A stretch of 30,353 nt of DNA from Clostridiales bacterium (GCA_012515925.1 JAAYXM010000226.1:1-30353); one strand, 5' to 3'; shown: positions 21,872 through 29,932, counted from the stretch's first letter. Program-made: numbers and translations. Notes: generated by a model not told the origin, from the sequence alone.

Positions 21872-23410
21872 TTAATGCTTGAAATGGCGCTTGCCCGTAA
21901 ATACCATCGCGATACCGTGCTTATCGCAGGCCTCGATACTGTCCTTGTCGCGAATCGAGCCGCCCGGCTGGATAATCGCCGTAATACCCGCCTTCGCCGC
22001 GGCCTCAACGCAGTCGTCAAACGGGAAATACGCGTCGCTTGCCATTACGCTTCCCCTGACTTTGTCCGCGCCGTATTTTATCGCGAGCTCGAGGGACGTA
22101 ATGCGGTTGGTCTGCCCCGGACCTATGCCGATTGTCTTGTCCTTTCCCGTGAGCACAATCGCGTTGGACTTAGTATGCTTAACCACACGCATGGCAAACC
22201 TCATCGCCTCAAGCTCGTCGGCCGTGGGCGCGCGCTTTGTGACCACGGTCAGATCCGCGTCATCATACAGCTCGCAGTTTAAATCCTGAACAAGCAGCCC
22301 GCCGTCAACCTTCTTGTAATCAAGCATATCCGGCGTGTTTTTCTTTGAAACGCCCGGAAGCTCGAGCAGGCGGATATTCTTCTTTTTGGTCAGTATTTCA
22401 AGCGCTGAGTCACTAAAGCCCGGCGCGATTACGATTTCGACGAATATCTTTGAAATCTCTTCCGCGGTCTTATCGTCGCAAACGCGGTTTAACGCGATAA
22501 TCCCGCCGTAAATCGAAACCGGGTCGGCGTCATGCGCCTTGACGTAAGCCTCGCAAATCGAATCCCCGACACCTACGCCGCAGGGGTTCGCGTGCTTGAC
22601 CGCGACCGCGCAGGGTTTATCGAATTCCTTTAGAAGCTCGATTGCGCCGTTTGCGTCGTTTATATTGTTATATGAGAGCTCCTTGCCGTGAAGCTGCTTC
22701 GCGTCCGCGAGCGTTCCACCGAAATTTCCTATTTCCCGGTAGAACACCGCGCTCTGGTGCGGGTTTTCGCCGTATCTCAAATCCTGAACCTTTTCAAAGG
22801 TCGGCGTGTATTTATCCGGAAAGCCGAGCCCGTTTTGCTTTCTTAAATACGCGGAAATCAGCGCGTCATAAGCCGCGGTATGCTCAAACACCTTGTAAGC
22901 TAAAAGCTTTTTGGTTTCAAGGCTTGTCCCGCCGTTTTCAATCTCGCCGAGCACCCTGTCGTAATCCATAGGGTCGACGATAACCGAAACGTCCTGCCAG
23001 TTTTTCGCGGCGGCGCGTATCATCGTGGGCCCGCCGATGTCGATATTCTCGATTGCTTCCTCAAACGTCACGTTTTCTTTAAGTATCGTCTGCTTAAACG
23101 GGTAGAGGTTTATCGCGACCACATCGATTAATGCTACGTTAAGCTTTCTGACCAGCTCCATATGCGCGGGGTTATCGCGCATGGCAAGTATGCCCGCGTG
23201 TATCATCGGGTGAAGCGTCTTAACCCGCCCGTCAAGACACTCGGGAAAGCCTGTCACATCCGAAATATTAATCACCCTGACGCCGGCCTTTTCAAGCTCC
23301 CGGGCGGTGCCGCCCGTGGATACTATTTCATACCCTGACTTTTCAAGCCCGCGGGCGAACTCAACAACACCCGTTTTATCCGACACACTGATGACTGCAC
23401 GTTTTTTCAT
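21872..23410 (-). CDS. purH: Bifunctional AICAR transformylase/IMP cyclohydrolase
   Basis: This 512-residue enzyme does the last two steps to IMP. The N-terminal IMP cyclohydrolase domain (about 1-195) has the MGS-like core STGGTARELEKAGV and DGRVKTLHPMIHAGIL. The C-terminal transformylase domain has RYGENPHQSAVFY, the catalytic Lys-His in VKHANPCGVG, and SDAYFPFDD near the end. It starts 19 bases after purN with a GGAGGTC site and precedes purD by 25 bases. Confidence 0.98.
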   Translation of the reverse strand: MKKRAVISVSDKTGVVEFARGLEKSGYEIVSTGGTARELEKAGVRVINISDVTGFPECLDGRVKTLHPMIHAGILAMRDNPAHMELVRKLNVALIDVVAINLYPFKQTILKENVTFEEAIENIDIGGPTMIRAAAKNWQDVSVIVDPMDYDRVLGEIENGGTSLETKKLLAYKVFEHTAAYDALISAYLRKQNGLGFPDKYTPTFEKVQDLRYGENPHQSAVFYREIGNFGGTLADAKQLHGKELSYNNINDANGAIELLKEFDKPCAVAVKHANPCGVGVGDSICEAYVKAHDADPVSIYGGIIALNRVCDDKTAEEISKIFVEIVIAPGFSDSALEILTKKKNIRLLELPGVSKKNTPDMLDYKKVDGGLLVQDLNCELYDDADLTVVTKRAPTADELEAMRFAMRVVKHTKSNAIVLTGKDKTIGIGPGQTNRITSLELAIKYGADKVRGSVMASDAYFPFDDCVEAAAKAGITAIIQPGGSIRDKDSIEACDKHGIAMVFTGKRHFKH

Positions 23411-23429
23411 AGCGCTTTGACCTCCGAAA

Positions 23430-24056
23430 TTATTTTATATATACATGATTGCCGCAAACCTCAAGCCTGCCCTGACAGAACAGCGAGACAGCCTCGGGAA
23501 GCAGCACCCACTCGCATTCCTCCATAACCCGCCTTTGTAGTGTTTCCGGCGTATCGCCGTCACGTACCTCAATGCTTTTTTGCAGGATAATCGGGCCCCC
23601 GTCCGTCACCTCGTTGACAAAATGGACGGTCGCGCCCGTAACCTTCACGCCGTAATCGAGCACGCTCTTATGTACGCGCAGCCCGTAATACCCGTCGCCG
23701 CAGAACGCGGGTATAAGCGAGGGGTGGACGTTCATTACGCGGTTTCTGTATTCGCGGCAGAAATCATCCGAAAGCACGTGCATAAAGCCCGCGAGCACTA
23801 CAAGATCGATATCGAGACTTTTAAGCGTATCCGTTATTTTTGCGGTGAATTCCCCGCGGCTTTCAAAATCCTTCGGACTTATGACCTTTATATGCTCAAC
23901 CCCGGCTGCCTCCGCGCGTTTCAGCGCGTACGCGTCCTCCCTTGAGGAGATTACCGCGTAAACCTTTCCGTTAATTATCTCACCGCGCGAGGCGGAGTCA
24001 AGAATAGCCTGCAGATTGCTGCCGCCGCCGGAGACTAAAACCGCGATTTTCAGCAT
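23430..24056 (-). CDS. purN: Phosphoribosylglycinamide formyltransferase
   Basis: This 208-residue folate-dependent transformylase formylates GAR, the third step of the pathway. It has the nucleotide loop VLVSGGGSNLQAI at residues 7-19 and the catalytic triad Asn109, His111 (MNVHPSLIPAF) and Asp152 (NEVTDGGPII). ATG 24056 matches the family start and overlaps the purM stop by 7 bases; the longer open frame lies inside purM. It is slightly longer than the usual 190-210 range at its C-terminus, without an extra domain. Confidence 0.97.
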   Translation of the reverse strand: MLKIAVLVSGGGSNLQAILDSASRGEIINGKVYAVISSREDAYALKRAEAAGVEHIKVISPKDFESRGEFTAKITDTLKSLDIDLVVLAGFMHVLSDDFCREYRNRVMNVHPSLIPAFCGDGYYGLRVHKSVLDYGVKVTGATVHFVNEVTDGGPIILQKSIEVRDGDTPETLQRRVMEECEWVLLPEAVSLFCQGRLEVCGNHVYIK

Positions 24057-25087
24057 ATCGTCACTCCCCCGTCGCCGGACAGCACCTCGCCTAAAACTTC
24101 GCATTTCTCGCCGGATTCGCGCAGAACACCCAAAGCGGTGTCCGCGTGTTTCTTATCTACGGCTATGACGAGAGACACACCCATATTAAACGTGTTATAC
24201 ATATCCCGCTCGGGAATTCTTCCTATACGCTCTATAAACGAAAAAACCGGCGGGACCTCCATCGCGGACTTTTCGACACGCGCAAAGACCCCGTCGGGCA
24301 GCATGCGCGGAATGTTTTCATAAAACCCGCCGCCGGTGATATTCGCGATACCCTTGACCTTTACGGATTTAACAAGCTTTTTAAGGGATTTCACGTATAT
24401 CCTTGTCGGTTCTAAAAGCTCCTCGCCGATTGTGCGCGAAAACTCGGGAATATATGTGTTAAGCCTGTCCTCTTTCATCGGGATAACGCTTCGCACAAGC
24501 GAAAACCCGTTGGAGTGAAGGCCCGAGGACGCGACGCCTATAAGCACGTCCCCGGCTTTTATGGTTTTGCCGTCGATAATGTCATCGAAATCCACTATCC
24601 CGACGCCAAATCCCGCGACGTCATACTCCCCGACCGCGTAAAAGCCCGGCATCTCGGCGGTTTCCCCGCCGATAAGCGCGCACTCCGCCTGTCTGCAGCC
24701 CTCGGCAATGCCCGACACGATTTGCTCCACAAGCTCCGGTACGTTTTTACCGAGCGCGAGATAATCGAGAAAGAACATCGGTGCCGCGCCGCTGCACGCG
24801 ATATCGTTAACGCACATGGCGACGCAGTCTATGCCTATCGTATCATGCTTGTTCATTAAAAACGCGACTTTGAGCTTTGTGCCGACGCCGTCGGTGCCCG
24901 AAACCAGAACCGGGCGTTTCATGCCCGTAAAATCCGGCGCGAAAAGCCCGCCGAACCCCCCGATATCGCTCAATACGGAAGAATTGAAAGTACTTTTCAC
25001 ATGGTCTTTAATAAGCCCGACCGCGCGATAGCCCGCGGTTATATCAACCCCGGCTTTTTTATAGCTCTCGCTGTGGCTGTTATTCAT
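24050..25087 (-). CDS. purM: Phosphoribosylformylglycinamidine cyclo-ligase (AIR synthetase)
   Basis: This 345-residue enzyme closes the imidazole ring to form AIR using ATP. It shows the PurM signatures YKKAGVDITAGY near the N-terminus, SGTDGVGTKLKVAF, DCVAMCVNDIACSGA, LIGGETAEMPGFY and ITGGGFYENIPRML. Length is normal. It overlaps the end of purF by 8 bases and the start of purN by 7 bases, so the three are translationally coupled. Confidence 0.98.
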   Translation of the reverse strand: MNNSHSESYKKAGVDITAGYRAVGLIKDHVKSTFNSSVLSDIGGFGGLFAPDFTGMKRPVLVSGTDGVGTKLKVAFLMNKHDTIGIDCVAMCVNDIACSGAAPMFFLDYLALGKNVPELVEQIVSGIAEGCRQAECALIGGETAEMPGFYAVGEYDVAGFGVGIVDFDDIIDGKTIKAGDVLIGVASSGLHSNGFSLVRSVIPMKEDRLNTYIPEFSRTIGEELLEPTRIYVKSLKKLVKSVKVKGIANITGGGFYENIPRMLPDGVFARVEKSAMEVPPVFSFIERIGRIPERDMYNTFNMGVSLVIAVDKKHADTALGVLRESGEKCEVLGEVLSGDGGVTIC

Positions 25088-26519
25088 CCGCGCATCCTCC
25101 CAGAATATCCTTGTTCAAGCCGTCGGAAACCTTAACCGCGTAATCGCCGGTGAAGCACGCGTTGCAAAAGCCGCATTTAAGTCCCTCAACCGTTTCCGGC
25201 AAATCCTCAAGCGTCAGGTAGTCGAGAGAGTCCACGCCGAGTATCTCGCGTATCTCCTCAAAGGAACGGTTATGCGCCATGAGCATGATACGGTCGGGCA
25301 CGTCCGTGCCGAAGTAGCACGGGTGCATAAACGGCGGCGATGAAACGCGCATATGCACCTCGACGGCGCCCGCCTCACGCAGAAGGTTTACGATGCGCGC
25401 GCAGGTTGTGCCGCGGACAATCGAATCGTCCACCATAATAACGCGTTTGCCGCGGACAGCGGAGGCAAGCGCGTTTAGTTTAATCTTGACCGCGCGCTGG
25501 CGCTGACCCTGCGACGGCTGTATAAACGTTCTGCCTATATACCTGTTTTTGATTAACCCTACGCCGTACGGTATACCCGACTCCTTGGCAAAGCCCATCG
25601 CGGCGGATATTCCCGAATCCGGTACGCCTATTACTATGTCCGCCTCGACTTTGTTCCTGCGCGCGAGGCACCGCCCCGCCGCCTGACGGGCAAGCTCGAC
25701 GGAAACACCGTCGATTATACTGTCGGGTCTCGCGAAATAAACAAACTCGAATACGCATAACGCTTCGCGCGCGCGAATGCCGCTATCCAGCGAGGTTATG
25801 CGCCCGTCCTCGACCGTTACGATTTCGCCGGGCTCTATATCGCGGATAAACTCCGCGCCGATTGCGTCAAACGCGCAGGATTCGGACGCGAATACGACGG
25901 TTTTCCCTGTCCTGCCCATACAGAGCGGCCGGAAACCGTTCGGGTCGCGCACGGCTATAAGCTTTTTCCCGCTGATTATCACGAGCGAGTACGCGCCGCT
26001 TAAATGCTTCATCGCGTTTTTTATAGCCTGCTCTATCGAATCCGTCGATAAGCGCTCCCGCACAATCATGTACGCTATGATTTCGGAATCGTTCGTCGTA
26101 TGGAATATGCAGCCGTTTTTCTCGAATTCGTATCTTAATTCCTTTGAGTTAACGAGGTTCCCGTTGTGCGCGACCGCGATATCCCCGTATATGTGAGACA
26201 TGACAATCGGCTGGGAATTGACGCGCTTCATACTGCCCGTCGTTGAGTACCTGACATGCCCGATTGCTATTTCGCCCTTAAGCTCGGACAGTATCTTTTC
26301 GTTGAACACATCCGGCACAAGGCCCGTGTCCTTATGAAACATTATTTTATCGTTCGAGCTAACCGCGATTCCGCAGGATTCCTGGCCGCGGTGCTGTAGC
26401 GCGAACAGCGCGATATATGTCTCGGCAGCGGGGTCGATGCCCTCGTCGGGCGCCGCGGCTATGCCGAAAACCCCGCATTCCTCGTGAAGCTTGTCCAAAC
26501 AGTGTTTTTTAAATACCAT
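25080..26519 (-). CDS. purF: Amidophosphoribosyltransferase
   Basis: This 479-residue enzyme makes phosphoribosylamine from PRPP and glutamine, the committed step. It has a 14-residue propeptide before the nucleophile Cys15 (EECGVFG), a glutaminase domain with IGHVRYSTTG and AHNGNL, and the PRPP motif VIMVDDSIVRGTT at 360-372. Cys255, Cys401, Cys449 and Cys452 match the four iron-sulfur ligands of the Bacillus type, which makes the enzyme oxygen-sensitive. The family is inhibited by AMP and GMP. It follows purC by 37 bases that contain two copies of CCGTATA, with a weak GGAAAGAAG ribosome site. Confidence 0.98.
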   Translation of the reverse strand: MVFKKHCLDKLHEECGVFGIAAAPDEGIDPAAETYIALFALQHRGQESCGIAVSSNDKIMFHKDTGLVPDVFNEKILSELKGEIAIGHVRYSTTGSMKRVNSQPIVMSHIYGDIAVAHNGNLVNSKELRYEFEKNGCIFHTTNDSEIIAYMIVRERLSTDSIEQAIKNAMKHLSGAYSLVIISGKKLIAVRDPNGFRPLCMGRTGKTVVFASESCAFDAIGAEFIRDIEPGEIVTVEDGRITSLDSGIRAREALCVFEFVYFARPDSIIDGVSVELARQAAGRCLARRNKVEADIVIGVPDSGISAAMGFAKESGIPYGVGLIKNRYIGRTFIQPSQGQRQRAVKIKLNALASAVRGKRVIMVDDSIVRGTTCARIVNLLREAGAVEVHMRVSSPPFMHPCYFGTDVPDRIMLMAHNRSFEEIREILGVDSLDYLTLEDLPETVEGLKCGFCNACFTGDYAVKVSDGLNKDILGGCADE

Positions 26520-26556
26520 GCCGTATACTTCTTTCCGTATAAGATTTTAATATAAC

Positions 26557-27267
26557 CTATTCGCCGAGCAGGCGCCTGAGTATTTCCCGGTACGCGCCCT
26601 CAACGTTTCCCATATCCCGGCGGAACCTGTCCTTGTCGAGCTTCTCATGTGTCTTTGAATCCCAGAAGCGGCAGGTGTCGGGCGATATCTCGTCGGCGAG
26701 CACGATTGTGCCGTCCGAGAGCCTTCCGAATTCAAGCTTGAAGTCGATAAGCTCGATTCCGGCGTCTTTTAAATACCGCGTGAGTATATCGTTTATCTTA
26801 AGCGAGTATTCGTCGATTGTGCGAAGCTCGTCCTTCGTCGCGAGTCCCATGGCCATAACATGGTATTCGTTTATAAACGGGTCGCCGAGCTCGTCGTTCT
26901 TATAGCAGTATTCCAGAACCGTGGTTTTCATGCGCGTACCCTCGGGAAGACCCAGGCGCTTTGAAAGCGAGCCTGCCGCGATGTTTCTTACTATAACCTC
27001 GATAGGCACTATTTCAACCTTTTTGACAAGGGTTTCCCGCTCGGAAAGCTCCCTGACGAAATGCGTGGGAATCCCGTTTTCCCCGAGCATTTTCATTAGG
27101 TGGTTTGTTACACGGTTGTTTATAGCGCCTTTGCCGGAGATAGTACCTTTTTTAATGCCGTTAAACGCCGTCGCGTCATCCTTGTAATCGACGATTAAAA
27201 GCTCCGGATCGTCCGTCGCGTATACCTTTTTGGCTTTTCCCTCGTATAACTGTTCATTCTTCTTCAT
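26557..27267 (-). CDS. purC: Phosphoribosylaminoimidazole-succinocarboxamide synthase (SAICAR synthetase)
   Basis: This 236-residue enzyme couples aspartate to CAIR with ATP. It has LYEGKAKKVYATDD near the N-terminus, GKGAINNRVTNHLM, EVIVRNIAAGSL, LEFGRLSDG and LADEISPDTCRFWD, all hallmarks of PurC. Length is typical for the bacterial monofunctional type. Its ATG overlaps the purE stop by one base (TAATG), indicating coupled translation. Confidence 0.98.
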   Translation of the reverse strand: MKKNEQLYEGKAKKVYATDDPELLIVDYKDDATAFNGIKKGTISGKGAINNRVTNHLMKMLGENGIPTHFVRELSERETLVKKVEIVPIEVIVRNIAAGSLSKRLGLPEGTRMKTTVLEYCYKNDELGDPFINEYHVMAMGLATKDELRTIDEYSLKINDILTRYLKDAGIELIDFKLEFGRLSDGTIVLADEISPDTCRFWDSKTHEKLDKDRFRRDMGNVEGAYREILRRLLGE

Positions 27268-27767
27268 TATATCGATTCAACCTCCGTTTTAATCAACTCG
27301 TCCTTGCGGGAAACCTCCCGCGCTATCTCGGCCTTTAAATCATACAGCTTTTTTCTGATACCGTGGTCAGCGGCCGCGAGTATCTGCGCGGCGAGTATCG
27401 CGGCGTTGTCCGCGCCGTTTACCGCGACCGTCGCTACCGGCACGCCGTTTGGCATCTGCACGGTTGAGAGCAGGCTGTCGAGCCCGCCCATCATCGACGA
27501 CTTAACAGGCACGCCGATTACGGGAAGCACGGTGTTTGCCGCGATGACGCCCGCAAGATGCGCGGCCTTGCCCGCCGCCGCGATTATAACCCCAAACCCG
27601 TTTTCCTCCGCGGTTTTTGAGAATCTTTCCGCCTCCGCGGGCGTTCTGTGCGCGGATATAACCCGTACCTCAAAGGGTATTCCGAAGCTCTTAAGCCGGA
27701 CTATCGCGGCCTTCATGACTTCAAAATCACTGTCGGAACCCATAACCACCGCAACTCTGTTGTTCAT
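27267..27767 (-). CDS. purE: N5-carboxyaminoimidazole ribonucleotide mutase
   Basis: This 166-residue class I PurE has MGSDSDFEVMKAA at the N-terminus, the catalytic SAHRTP and IAAAGKAAHLAGVIAA, then GVPVKSSMMGGLDSLLS. It converts N5-CAIR to CAIR. A PurK partner is not in the window. ATG 27767 is chosen for its GGAGGTC site and family fit; the track-like longer frame begins within the leader. It is the first gene of the operon, behind a 155-nt leader that ends in a terminator. Confidence 0.97.
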   Translation of the reverse strand: MNNRVAVVMGSDSDFEVMKAAIVRLKSFGIPFEVRVISAHRTPAEAERFSKTAEENGFGVIIAAAGKAAHLAGVIAANTVLPVIGVPVKSSMMGGLDSLLSTVQMPNGVPVATVAVNGADNAAILAAQILAAADHGIRKKLYDLKAEIAREVSRKDELIKTEVESI

Positions 27768-27922
27768 TTGAGACCTCCGTAACAATGAAATAAAAAAAAC
27801 GCCGCAAGCGACGAGATTTTTCTACTTAATTTTACACGCAAATACCCCGTATGCATAAAAACAAATACCCTGTTTTATTATGCAGACATTCAACATATAT
27901 CAAGCTCCCCGAATGATAATAC
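27768..27922 (-). promoter_or_regulatory. Leader of the pur operon with terminator: candidate attenuator or riboswitch
   Basis: The predicted transcript has about 155 nt before purE. It contains a hairpin with arms at 27852-27863 and 27871-27884 (TGCATAA.../...TATGCA, small bulge), a CATTC/GAATG pair upstream and an ATAC-GGG-GTAT hairpin between these and the terminator. It ends in the GC-rich terminator at 27792-27813 just before the ribosome binding site. No guanine, PRPP, ZTP or THF riboswitch core is recognisable. The layout suggests conditional termination; the ligand or protein is unknown. Confidence 0.5.
27792..27813 (-). terminator. Leader terminator before purE
   Basis: On the minus strand, CGTCG and CGGCG pair (one G-T wobble) around a 4-base loop and run into eight T residues (27792-27799). 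It lies only about 15 bases before the purE ribosome binding site, so it must be bypassed for operon expression. Confidence 0.65.
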
Positions 27923-27928
27923 GCTTAC

Positions 27929-27957
27929 ATTGTAACGGAAATTTCGAATTAAATCAA
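27929..27957 (-). promoter_or_regulatory. Sigma-A promoter of the pur operon
   Basis: TTGATT (27952-27957) and TACAAT (27929-27934) are separated by 17 bases on the minus strand. The spacer contains AATTCGAAATT, a near-palindrome, but no clear PurR box. Confidence 0.65.
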
Positions 27958-27984
27958 GTTATTTGCGAATTTTTTAAACCGATT

Positions 27985-28092
27985 TGTATATTTATACAGA
28001 AACCGCGCGGCAAAATTTTAGGCGTTTGGTTGTAATGCGCCGCGGCAAACAGCAAAAACAAGACACCCAAACGCCGCCGCGGCAATATAATA
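27985..28092 (+). promoter_or_regulatory. dpaA upstream region: repeated CGCGGCAA boxes, inverted repeats and possible sporulation promoter
   Basis: The 359-base purE-dpaA gap holds, on the dpaA side, the palindrome TGTATA-TT-TATACA (27985-27998) and CGCGGCAA three times (28006-28013, 28041-28048, 28078-28085). It also holds GGCGTTTGG (28021-28029) with its complement CCAAACGCC (28067-28075). AATATAATA (28084-28092) with AC 17 bases upstream is one base from the sigma-K -10 consensus CATANNNTA, which would fit mother-cell expression. The promoter call is tentative. Confidence 0.4.
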
Positions 28093-28126
28093 ATATCGGA
28101 TAGATTAGGACTCGGAGGAGTGGGCT

Positions 28127-29008
28127 ATGGAACAACAACTCAAATTCGCGGTAGTCGGCGGTGATATGCGAAGCGCGAACTTAGCCGGGCTATTGGCGTC
28201 CGACGGTCACTCCGTGCGCGCGTACGCGCTCGAAAAATACAATTTCGCGGAAAACGTGACAAAGGCATTCGACTTTGCCGAGCTTATGAAGCGCGTTGAC
28301 TGCGTGATACTGCCTCTCCCGATACAGAGTGACCCGGACGTTTTGAACGCGCCGCTGTCTTTAAACTCCTATTCCGTCAACGAGATTTTTAATCTTTTTC
28401 ATATAGGCCAGACCGTAATCGCGGGCAAGGTGGGAAACAGCCTGTTCGAGCGGGCCGGGCATAACGGCATTTTGCTGTTCGATTATCTCGAACGCGAGGA
28501 ATTCACCGTCGCGAACTCCGTGGCATGTGCCGAGGGCGCGATTCAGCTTGCCATGGAGGAGCTGCCGATAACGCTGCACAACGCAAATTGTCTGGTTATC
28601 GGCTTCGGGCATATCGGCAAGCTGCTCTCGCATTATCTCGCCGGTCTCGGCGCGAACGTCACGGCGTCCGCCCGCAAATACGGCGACCTGGCATGGATTC
28701 GCGCATACGGGTATAATCCGGCAAATACCGGAAGCTTAAGCGGAATGCTGGGCAGCTTCGACGTGATATTCAACACCGTACCGAGCCGTATACTCACCGC
28801 GGAGCTTTTGGAAGAGGTTCGTGAAAACTGCCTTGTAATAGACCTCGCCTCGAAACCCGGCGGGATTGATTTTAACGCCGCGAAAAGACTCGGCGTAAAG
28901 GTAATATGGGCACTGTCGCTTCCCGGCAAAGTCGCGCCCGTTACCGCCGGAATAGCAATGAGAGATACAATATACAACATTCTGAGTGAATGGGGGGTAG
29001 GCAAGTAA
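28127..29008 (+). CDS. dpaA: Dipicolinate synthase subunit A
   Basis: This 293-residue protein has an N-terminal FAVVGGDMRSANLAGLLAS segment and a central Rossmann nucleotide loop CLVIGFGHIGKLLSHYLAGLG near residue 150, followed by TASARKYGDLAWI, and ends in SLPGKVAPVTAGIAMRDTI, all typical of SpoVFA/DpaA. With DpaB it oxidises the lysine-pathway intermediate to dipicolinate in the mother cell; the product fills the spore core as its calcium chelate and gives heat resistance. A GGAGGAG site precedes ATG. It abuts dpaB with no gap. Confidence 0.96.
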   Translation: MEQQLKFAVVGGDMRSANLAGLLASDGHSVRAYALEKYNFAENVTKAFDFAELMKRVDCVILPLPIQSDPDVLNAPLSLNSYSVNEIFNLFHIGQTVIAGKVGNSLFERAGHNGILLFDYLEREEFTVANSVACAEGAIQLAMEELPITLHNANCLVIGFGHIGKLLSHYLAGLGANVTASARKYGDLAWIRAYGYNPANTGSLSGMLGSFDVIFNTVPSRILTAELLEEVRENCLVIDLASKPGGIDFNAAKRLGVKVIWALSLPGKVAPVTAGIAMRDTIYNILSEWGVGK

Positions 29009-29581
29009 GTGGAAAAAACCAGGCTGGGTTTTTGTATAACCGGCTCTTTTTGTACGTTTGAAAGAATAATCCCCGAAATCGAAAAGCTTGTGAAAAACGG
29101 ATATGACGTGACCCCAATACTGTCGGAAACCGCTTATAACACGGACACGCGTTTCGGAAAAGCAAGCGATTTTACGGCGATAGTCAAAGAAATCTGCAAG
29201 AATGAAATAATAAAAACAATTACCGAAGCCGAGCCCATAGGCCCGAAAAAGCTGTTTGACGCGATGATAATAGAGCCCTGCACGGGCAATACAATCGCGA
29301 AGCTCGCGTGCGGTATAACGGATACCGCGGTTACAATGGCGGCAAAGGCGCATCTGAGAAACCAGCGGCCGCTCGTACTCGCGGTTTCCACAAACGACGG
29401 TCTGGGGCTTAACGGGAAGAATATCGGTATTCTCTCCGGTATAAAGGGGGTCTATTTCGTTCCCTACGGGCAGGACGACCCCCATAACAAGGTGAATTCG
29501 CTTGTGGCGGACATGACGCAAATCGAAGACACGCTGAAAGCCGCGCTTGAAGGCAAACAGATTCAGCCGGTGCTGAAGTAA
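29009..29581 (+). CDS. dpaB: Dipicolinate synthase subunit B (flavoprotein)
   Basis: This 190-residue flavodoxin-like protein (SpoVFB/DpaB) has LGFCITGSFCTFERIIPEI at the N-terminus, ETAYNTDTRFG in the middle, and IIEPCTGNTIAKLACGITDT and GKNIGILSGIKGVYFVPYGQ later. It is the partner of DpaA in dipicolinate synthesis. The start is GTG 29009, immediately after the dpaA stop, with GGGGGG upstream in the end of dpaA. Some Clostridia lack dpaAB and use electron-transfer flavoproteins; this organism has the classical pair. A 14-bp terminator stem begins at its stop codon. Confidence 0.96.
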   Translation: MEKTRLGFCITGSFCTFERIIPEIEKLVKNGYDVTPILSETAYNTDTRFGKASDFTAIVKEICKNEIIKTITEAEPIGPKKLFDAMIIEPCTGNTIAKLACGITDTAVTMAAKAHLRNQRPLVLAVSTNDGLGLNGKNIGILSGIKGVYFVPYGQDDPHNKVNSLVADMTQIEDTLKAALEGKQIQPVLK

Positions 29582-29613
29582 AGGTGTGAGGGGAAACCTC
29601 ACACCTTTACTTC
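29578..29613 (+). terminator. Terminator of dpaAB
   Basis: A perfect 14-bp stem (29578-29591 with 29597-29610; GTAAAGGTGTGAGG paired with its complement) encloses the loop GGAAA. The dpaB stop codon is inside the left arm. The T tract is short (TTTACTTC). Confidence 0.85.
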
Positions 29614-29614
29614 A

Positions 29615-29699
29615 ATGAAATTCGTTCCTTACGGAACGAGTGCAATGCGCTTGCGCGCGTGAAATATGCCTTACGGCGTATGAAATATGCTTCGCATAA
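29615..29699. repeat. Hairpin array, copy 2 (four short palindromes with TGAAA-type linkers)
   Basis: The four units are CGTTCC/GGAACG (29623-29638), ATGCGC/GCGCGT (29645-29660), TATGCC/GGCGTA (29664-29679) and TATGC/GCATA (29685-29697), with loops TTAC, TTGC, TTAC and TTC. Linkers are TGAAAT-like. The last two units match the last two units of the array at 12644-12678. It separates dpaAB from hicAB. Confidence 0.85.
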
Positions 29700-29706
29700 C
29701 TGTATG

Positions 29707-29735
29707 TTGACAAATGCGTATTTAATGCGTATAAT
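29707..29735 (+). promoter_or_regulatory. Perfect sigma-A promoter of hicAB with a direct-repeat operator
   Basis: TTGACA (29707-29712) and TATAAT (29730-29735) are both perfect and separated by 17 bases. AATGCGTA occurs at 29713-29720 and again at 29724-29731, 11 bases apart on one face of the helix, between and into the boxes. HicB proteins commonly repress their own promoter, so this is the likely operator. Confidence 0.8.
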
Positions 29736-29758
29736 AGCAGATGACAAGGGGACGCTTA

Positions 29759-29932
29759 ATGAAAACAAAGGAACTTATCAAACTACTTAAGCGCAACGGT
29801 TGGAAGTTTAAAAGGCACGGAGCGAACCATGATATCTACGCTAAAGGCAATGAATTCGAAGCAATTGTCAGGCATAAAGAAACAGACGAGGAATTGGCTA
29901 AAGCCCTTATCAAGCGACGGGGACTTAAATAA
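29759..29932 (+). CDS. hicA: HicA-type toxin (mRNA interferase)
   Basis: This 57-residue double-stranded RNA-binding-like protein reads KTKELIKLLKRNGWKFKRHG, with the catalytic histidine expected in RHGANHDIYAKGN (His28 region), then IVRHKETDEELAKALIKRRG. This is one subtype of HicA in which GSHHIF is replaced by GANHDIY. It would cut mRNAs when free of HicB. ATG 29759 with AAGGGGA upstream is chosen over an ATG 18 bases earlier, which has no ribosome site. It lies immediately before the antitoxin gene. Confidence 0.9.
   Translation: MKTKELIKLLKRNGWKFKRHGANHDIYAKGNEFEAIVRHKETDEELAKALIKRRGLK

Noticed and set aside
27842..27925. ZTP (pfl) or guanine riboswitch in the purE leader
   Set aside because: Only CGGGGAGC recalls the ZTP core; the GUGACUGGCG segment and P3 are absent, and none of the guanine aptamer core strings are present.
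28736..29602. 288-codon minus-strand ORF opposite dpaAB
   Set aside because: It mirrors two confidently identified genes and runs through the dpaAB terminator.
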